Assembly: GCA_002306815.1 (NCBI GenBank)
Contig: DBTA01000051.1
Location: 1-9,653 of the forward strand
DNA: 9,653 bases
Reading direction: 5' to 3'
Source: Dehalococcoidia bacterium UBA1328
GTDB taxonomy: Bacteria; Chloroflexota; Dehalococcoidia; Lucifugimonadales; Lucifugimonadaceae
Shown: positions 5,548-9,653 of the stretch, piece after piece
Layout of the letters: each line of letters starts with the position of its first letter
How positions within the stretch are numbered: the first letter of the stretch is position 1
Program-made: the position numbers and the translations under genes
The notes under the pieces: model-generated
What the model saw: the letters and a program-made list of their open reading frames with translations, nothing else
Databases searched by the model: none
Told to the model about the DNA's origin: nothing

Positions 5548-7140
5548 TTGTTCGATCTCATCATCAAAAATGGCACAGTTGTCGATGGAACGGGCTCTGC
5601 CCGGTACAAGGCAGACATTGCGGTCAACGACGATACTGTCGTCGCCGTAGGTGAAATCGAAGCTAAGGCATCACGCGTGATCAATGCCGAGGGCACAATG
5701 GTGACGCCTGGATTTATTGATCTACATACGCACTCCGACAACTCTTTTCTGATCGATCCGCACGCCGACTCAAAGCTTACACAGGGCGTGACCTTCGAGC
5801 TATTCGGCAACTGCGGAATGAGCTATTGCGCACCGCTCAATCCAAACAACATTGACGGTTTTCGTGAACGAACTGATCGTTACGACCCCGAGCTCAATCC
5901 CGGCTGGTCTACCATGGACGGTTATCTCACGGCGCTCGAACAGGCAGGTTCGACAATCAACGTGGCTGCACAGGTAGGTCATGGCACGGTTCGACGAGCC
6001 GTAATGGGCATGGATCCTCGCATGCCCAATCCCGAGGAACTCGACAGGATGATCGGAATGTTCGCGGACTCGCTGGACGCCGGAGCGCTGGGCATGTCGA
6101 CCGGGCTCTGGTACGCACCGGGGTCATACTCACTCGCTGATGAAGTGATCGCCATAACACAGGCTGCCGCCGATCGAGGAAAGCTCTATTCATCACATAT
6201 TCGTTCGGAGGCAGACGACCTGAGCGGACTCTTCCCCGCCCATGCTGAAGCTATCGAAATCGGTCGTCGAACCGGGGCGCGGATTCAGATTTCGCACGTC
6301 AAAGTCGTCGGACCTAAGTTCTGGGGTCGAGGACACGAGTTGATCGAAGGCATGGAGAAAGCTCGATCTGAAGGGATAGATATAGCTGGTGACCAGTATC
6401 CATACGAGTGGTCTTCAACCGGCTTCTCAGGAGCAATGTTTGCTCGCTGGGCTCTTGTAGGTGGAAGACAGGCAACACTGGATCGTCTTGCTGACGCCGA
6501 CACTCGAGCGCAGGTTCGTGCCGATGTCACTTACTACATCAACCGCAATCACTCAGCTGAAGGTTGTGTTATAGCCAGCTTCCCTCCCGATCAATCGCTT
6601 GAAGGTAGGAGCCTTCAGGACATTGCCGACGAATGGGGCTGTGTACCGGAAGAGGCGGCACTTCGACTCTACGAACAGTCGGAGGGAAGTTACGTCCTCC
6701 ACTCGATGGAACTGCGGGATGTCGACGCAATCGCCAAGTGGCCTCTGATGGCGATCGCCTCCGACGGTTCATCACTACGAGATGAGGGACCGCTGTCGTC
6801 TGGCAAACCTCACCCTCGGAGTTACGCAACCAATTCAATCATCATTGAACAGTTTGTTGAGCAGCGCGGTCTGTTCAGCCTGGAAGAAGCGATCTACAAA
6901 ATGACAGCTCTCCCCGCTTCGAGATTGAATCTCACACGGCGTGGACGAATCGCGCCAGGACAATTTGCCGACGTGCTGATATTCGACCCCAAGAACGTCA
7001 AACAAAACAACGATTTTGTGAATCCTCATGTTTACTCAACGGGAATGGATTACGTGGTAGTAAACGGGAAACCTGCACTCGAGAACGGCAAGCCAAATGG
7101 TGAATTGCCCGGCAGGGTGATTCGATCGCTTGACGGTTGA
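5548..7140 (+). CDS. N-acyl-D-amino-acid deacylase (D-aminoacylase) family amidohydrolase
   Basis: Zinc-dependent amidohydrolase, 530 residues, resembling D-aminoacylases and related N-acyl-D-glutamate/aspartate deacylases, which hydrolyse the amide bond of N-acylated D-amino acids in the cytoplasm. Residues 1-55 form the beta-sandwich start (LIIKNGTVVDGTG, MVTPGFIDLHTHSD). The metal site is visible: His60 and His62 (HTH), Cys89 in GNCGMS, His217 in SSHIRSE and His250 in QISHVKVVG, with the catalytic Asp406 in IASDGSS. The C-terminal barrel-to-sandwich return is RRGRIAPGQFADVLIFDP. All expected ligands are present, so it should be active. Some related proteins act on cyclic or other amides, so the substrate is not settled. 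The stop is at 7138-7140; the alpha/beta hydrolase begins within or just after it, pointing to co-transcription. Confidence 0.93.
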   Translation: MFDLIIKNGTVVDGTGSARYKADIAVNDDTVVAVGEIEAKASRVINAEGTMVTPGFIDLHTHSDNSFLIDPHADSKLTQGVTFELFGNCGMSYCAPLNPNNIDGFRERTDRYDPELNPGWSTMDGYLTALEQAGSTINVAAQVGHGTVRRAVMGMDPRMPNPEELDRMIGMFADSLDAGALGMSTGLWYAPGSYSLADEVIAITQAAADRGKLYSSHIRSEADDLSGLFPAHAEAIEIGRRTGARIQISHVKVVGPKFWGRGHELIEGMEKARSEGIDIAGDQYPYEWSSTGFSGAMFARWALVGGRQATLDRLADADTRAQVRADVTYYINRNHSAEGCVIASFPPDQSLEGRSLQDIADEWGCVPEEAALRLYEQSEGSYVLHSMELRDVDAIAKWPLMAIASDGSSLRDEGPLSSGKPHPRSYATNSIIIEQFVEQRGLFSLEEAIYKMTALPASRLNLTRRGRIAPGQFADVLIFDPKNVKQNNDFVNPHVYSTGMDYVVVNGKPALENGKPNGELPGRVIRSLDG

Positions 7141-7156
7141 TCCTCGGAAAGTACTC

Positions 7157-8002
7157 ATGAGATCACTGCTCCCGGGAACTGAAGAGCGGATCGCAAAACT
7201 AAACCATTCGGAGATCGCCTACTCGGAAAGTAAAGCTGAGGGACCAAATTTGGTTCTTGTGCACGGTCTGTCGGTGCGACGGGATTCTTTTCGCAACGTA
7301 GTCCCGTTTCTACTTAAGCGTTTTCATGTTTTCGCGATCGATCTTATAGGGCACGGATTTTCGAGCCGCCACGAAGTCGGCTACACGTTCACAGAATATT
7401 CAGCAGAGCTGGCAGAGTTCGTCGATCAAGTAGTCGGCAACCCAGCTTTCGTCTGGGGGCAATCGCTCGGTGCAAGTACCGCAATAATTGCGGCGGATCG
7501 GTTACCAGGCTCGTTCCGAGCGGTGTTCGCTGAAGATCCAGGGATTATGAGAACAGAATCTTCGATACCGGACGATTCCTACCTTCATGAAGCTCTGTTG
7601 AACATCCGAGATATGGTCCTGAACAACCTCTCGATGGAAGAGACAATTGCCGTTCTGACGGACGGAAAATCACCTGATGAAATCGATTTTGAAGCGAACC
7701 AGATCTTGGCGGAGGGATGGGCGAGTCTTAACGCTCGAGCAATCGAGGCAGCGCTTGAACGACAGTTGTTCGTAGAGTTTCACCCGATGGATTCAATACT
7801 TACGGTTCAGTGCCCAGCGTTTCTTGCCCAAGCCGACCCGGATCTCGGCGGAATAATTCTCGATTCACACATTCGAGACATCGAGCCTTTACCGCCGAAT
7901 TGGCAGTTCAAGCGATACTTTGGAGCGGAACATGTGATTCACTACTCGAATCCGGAAGAAATAGCGCGAGACGCCATCGAATTCTTTGATGGCATCGGTT
8001 GA
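7157..8002 (+). CDS. alpha/beta hydrolase
   Basis: Serine hydrolase of the alpha/beta fold, 281 residues from ATG 7157. It shows the oxyanion motif LVLVHGLSVRRDSF (His36-Gly37), DLIGHGFSS, the nucleophile elbow GQSLG (Ser103), an acid candidate in ADPDLGG (Asp227 or Asp229) and the catalytic His259 in GAEHVIHYSNPEE. The likely reaction is hydrolysis of an ester, lactone, amide or C-C bond of a small molecule; the sequence does not tell which. An alternative TTG start at 7130 would overlap the deacylase by 11 bp and add nine residues. ATG 7157 has a nearby GGAAAG site and is preferred, but only weakly. It probably forms an operon with the deacylase. There is no clear terminator in the 53 bp before the convergent pseudouridine synthase. 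Confidence 0.9.
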   Translation: MRSLLPGTEERIAKLNHSEIAYSESKAEGPNLVLVHGLSVRRDSFRNVVPFLLKRFHVFAIDLIGHGFSSRHEVGYTFTEYSAELAEFVDQVVGNPAFVWGQSLGASTAIIAADRLPGSFRAVFAEDPGIMRTESSIPDDSYLHEALLNIRDMVLNNLSMEETIAVLTDGKSPDEIDFEANQILAEGWASLNARAIEAALERQLFVEFHPMDSILTVQCPAFLAQADPDLGGIILDSHIRDIEPLPPNWQFKRYFGAEHVIHYSNPEEIARDAIEFFDGIG

Positions 8003-8055
8003 ACAGCACCGCCATTGCGGCATAAGACTAGATCAATGACCGCCAAAAAATGTTT

Positions 8056-8937
8056 CTACGATTGAGCTCTGTATCTGCTCAAAGACCTCGCGGACTTACG
8101 AACGTGACTGTTTTTACTTGCATTGGGACCCAGACTTCGAGGTGCGCGATTCGCACCACCTGAGCGTCGTTTTTTTCGAGATTGCGAAGCCCCTCGCCGA
8201 CGCCAGTACCCCCTGCGCCCATTCCGCTTAGATTCTGTGGCGAGCGACATTAGCGACTCGACTTCTTTGAAGGTCAAATCACGCGCTGCGCCTTTTGGTA
8301 GATCATCGAGTGCGAGGGTCCCGAATCTAATTCGGCGCAATTTCACGACTGGTGCGTCTACCAAGTCGAGCATTCTCCGAACAATTCGATTTCGCCCTTC
8401 GTGAATCGTAATCTCTATTCTTCTTCGTCTCCGTGAAACGATCGAAATCTTTGCTGGTGCAGTCGGGACGTCGTCAAGCTTGATCCCACGCTCGAGCACT
8501 GCCTGACCTTCTTCACTTAGTGGTTGGGACAGCTCAGCGAGATAAGTCTTCTCAATTTCGTAGCTCGGATGGGCCATTTTCTGCGAGAAGCCGCCATCGT
8601 TCGTTAGAAGCAGCAATCCGGCAGTGTCTACGTCCAGCCTTCCGACCGGATAGATGCGCTCATAAACATCCACAAGATCCATCACAGTTGGTCGACCATG
8701 TGGGTCAGTGACGGTGGTTACGTAACCGGTCGGCTTGTTCAGTACCAAATACCGCTTCTGCTGTGCGGCAATCTGGTTACCATCTGCAACTATGTCGTCG
8801 GTGTCCGGATCGGCAAAATCACCGATAACCGCAGTTTTGCCGTTGACTGTCACTCGCCCTTCAGCAATCAGTTGTTCTGATTTCCGTAAGGACGCGATAC
8901 CGCCAGAGGCGAGGATTTTGTGGAGTCGCTGTTTCAT
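8056..8937 (-). CDS. RsuA/RluB-family rRNA pseudouridine synthase with basic tail
   Basis: Converts a uridine in ribosomal RNA to pseudouridine; 293 residues. An N-terminal S4 RNA-binding domain (about 1-60: LHKILASGGIASLRKSEQLI, GRVTVNG) is followed by the catalytic domain with LVLNKPTGYVTT and the active-site Asp102 in GRLDVDTAGLLLLTNDG, then ISIVSRRRRRIEITIHEGRNRIVRRM and RIRFGTLALDDLPKGAARDL. The order and motifs fit the RluB/RsuA group; the target position (16S U516 or 23S U2605 in E. coli terms) is not decided. From residue 235 to 293 the protein carries an extra tail with about 20 Arg/Lys and one acidic residue, beyond the usual end. ATG 8937 is the family-typical start, with a poor ribosome site. 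It faces the alpha/beta hydrolase convergently. Confidence 0.94.
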   Translation of the reverse strand: MKQRLHKILASGGIASLRKSEQLIAEGRVTVNGKTAVIGDFADPDTDDIVADGNQIAAQQKRYLVLNKPTGYVTTVTDPHGRPTVMDLVDVYERIYPVGRLDVDTAGLLLLTNDGGFSQKMAHPSYEIEKTYLAELSQPLSEEGQAVLERGIKLDDVPTAPAKISIVSRRRRRIEITIHEGRNRIVRRMLDLVDAPVVKLRRIRFGTLALDDLPKGAARDLTFKEVESLMSLATESKRNGRRGYWRRRGASQSRKKRRSGGANRAPRSLGPNASKNSHVRKSARSLSRYRAQS

Positions 8938-9007
8938 CTAGTTGTCGAGTTTCTCACAACGCCCAACACGAAGCATGGATATTTCACGTAGTTCGCGTCA
9001 CAGAAAC

Positions 9008-9028
9008 GAACATACGTGATACGTTCGC
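9008..9028. promoter_or_regulatory. imperfect palindrome upstream of the pseudouridine synthase gene
   Basis: CGAACATACG-T-GATACGTTCG lies about 70-90 bp upstream of the minus-strand ATG 8937. The outer CGAAC/GTTCG arms pair perfectly and the inner bases only partly. It contains a 15-bp word found again at 9512-9526. It could be an operator, but no regulator is known. Confidence 0.35.
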
Positions 9029-9526
9029 GGTCACTACAACCGCAACGAGTTGAAACGGGGCTCAACATGTCGACTTACGGATTGGAATAATGAAAGTTAT
9101 TACTAAACTCTGCGTTTGATGGCCGTTGGCAGTCTGAGCTGGCCAACCTCGAATATATATGAGATGAATACTGGCTCGTCGTGCCAGATGGCGGCGCGCC
9201 CTCAATCCAACACATCGCCCGACATATTGGGATGTTCAAATACATGTACCCGACGTCTGCGTTCCGAGGAAGAAAATTCGACTACCGAGATAGCCCGGTC
9301 ATACCTCCTCCTGACGGACTGGCAACCAAAAACGCGGCAATCGAGTGGGTACAGGAAGCTCATAACTAACTGATCCAGTCTTTCTCGACCATGGACGACG
9401 ATTCTGAAATTTCAAAGAATCGCCCGGCGCATAGGGGTGATCCCATGGAAACCCGCGTACTCATGTCGATAATCCTCGGACAAGATACAGATCACGCCGG
9501 TGAGATACACCACATACGTGATACGT
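9010..9526. repeat. 15-bp exact direct repeat pair (9010-9024 and 9512-9526)
   Basis: ACATACGTGATACGT occurs exactly at 9010-9024 and again at 9512-9526, 502 bp apart, flanking the DinB remnant. In the second copy it codes for HIRDT in the remnant's HHIRDTC segment. Only the two 15-bp ends are repeated, not the sequence between. Confidence 0.8.
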
Positions 9527-9559
9527 GCACTGCTTCAAGGAGACGACGAGTGTGAATAG
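9067..9559 (+). pseudogene. decayed DinB-superfamily (DinB_2-like) gene
   Basis: No intact gene is here, but the frame starting at ATG 9067 reads as a DinB-like four-helix-bundle protein along almost its whole length. It runs MSTYGLE, stops TAA/TGA (9088-9093), KLLLNSAFDGRWQSELANLE, stop TGA (9160-9162), DEYWLVVPDGGAPSIQHIARH and on through YMYPTSAF, PPPDGLATKNAAIEWVQEAHN, stop TAA (9367-9369), then LIQSFSTMDDDSEI and LMSIILGQDTDHAGEIHHIR. Near 9527-9530 a one-base frame change is needed to reach the family-like end LLQGDDECE with TAG at 9557-9559. The usual EHD before HAGEI reads GQD, so a probable metal-ligand His is lost too. Single changes (TCA to TGA, TTA to TAA) would explain two of the stops. 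The family includes metal-dependent thiol transferases and hydrolases. The assignment rests on remembered family patterns. Confidence 0.72.
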
Positions 9560-9653
9560 TAGATATCGCTTCGAAACAGCGGAAGTATGGTTGCCCAAAC
9601 CAACCTGAACAGGGCTAACATCGGCGACAAATAACAGTCATGCCGCGATAATC
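9560..9653. other. right edge, no feature seen
   Basis: These 94 bases after the DinB remnant hold no open frame of note, no terminator-like hairpin with a T-run and no RNA gene that I can recognise. Confidence 0.6.

Noticed and set aside
5444..5650. 68-residue plus-strand frame spanning the deacylase start
   Set aside because: It overlaps the ribosome site and start of the deacylase in another frame and shows no family features.
8003..8055. terminator between the alpha/beta hydrolase and the pseudouridine synthase
   Set aside because: Only a 4-bp stem (CCGC/GCGG) and an isolated A-run were found; not enough for a terminator call.
9008..9028. LexA/SOS box
   Set aside because: CGAAC...GTTCG resembles the outer arms of the Gram-positive SOS box, but the spacing between the arms is too long.
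9116..9373. 85-residue plus-strand frame
   Set aside because: Low-similarity sequence in a different frame from the DinB-like segments that cover the same bases.

Overview
The window looks like a bacterial chromosome segment of moderate GC with a core housekeeping gene at the left edge (rpsB, ribosomal protein S2) followed by single genes and short operons in alternating orientations. TTG and GTG starts (rpsB, the deacylase, the aldo/keto reductase), a ribosomal protein with a long Ala/Glu/Lys tail, and a mix of small-molecule catabolic enzymes (fumarylacetoacetate hydrolase family, D-aminoacylase family, alpha/beta hydrolase, DinB-like remnant) would fit a free-living, possibly marine Chloroflexota (SAR202-like) or a related lineage. 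That placement is inference from gene content only; an actinobacterial host is not excluded.

Layout. Minus strand 1-1096: rpsB, cut by the window edge inside a 69-bp tandem repeat that codes for a charged C-terminal tail. Its leader (1097-1213) holds two hairpins. Minus strand 1279-2022: a LuxR-type regulator with a degenerate receiver domain. A divergent intergenic region with direct repeats and palindromes leads to a CcdA/DsbD-type membrane thiol-electron transporter (2302-3237, plus). A REP-like hairpin and a C9 tract follow, then an aldo/keto reductase (3457-4311, plus). A strong bidirectional terminator (4418-4448) separates it from the convergent fumarylacetoacetate-hydrolase family gene (4486-5253, minus). 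That gene is divergent from a two-gene unit: an N-acyl-D-amino-acid deacylase-like amidohydrolase (5548-7140) and an alpha/beta hydrolase (7157-8002, possibly overlapping from 7130). An S4-domain rRNA pseudouridine synthase with a basic tail lies convergently (8056-8937, minus).

The right end (9067-9559) has no intact gene, but it carries a decayed DinB-superfamily gene that can be read almost end to end in one frame. It is broken by four nonsense codons and a frameshift close to the C-terminus. A 15-bp sequence within it recurs exactly in the pseudouridine synthase upstream region.

Functionally, the three hydrolases around 4486-8002 form the one plausible pathway cluster: amide or cyclic-amide cleavage, ester or C-C hydrolysis, and an acylpyruvase-type step. 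Their substrate cannot be told from sequence. I found no phage, transposase, CRISPR, tRNA or rRNA. I do not see a clear-cut novel defence or mobile system; the most unusual items are the repeat tail on S2, the DinB remnant and the structured intergenic regions.
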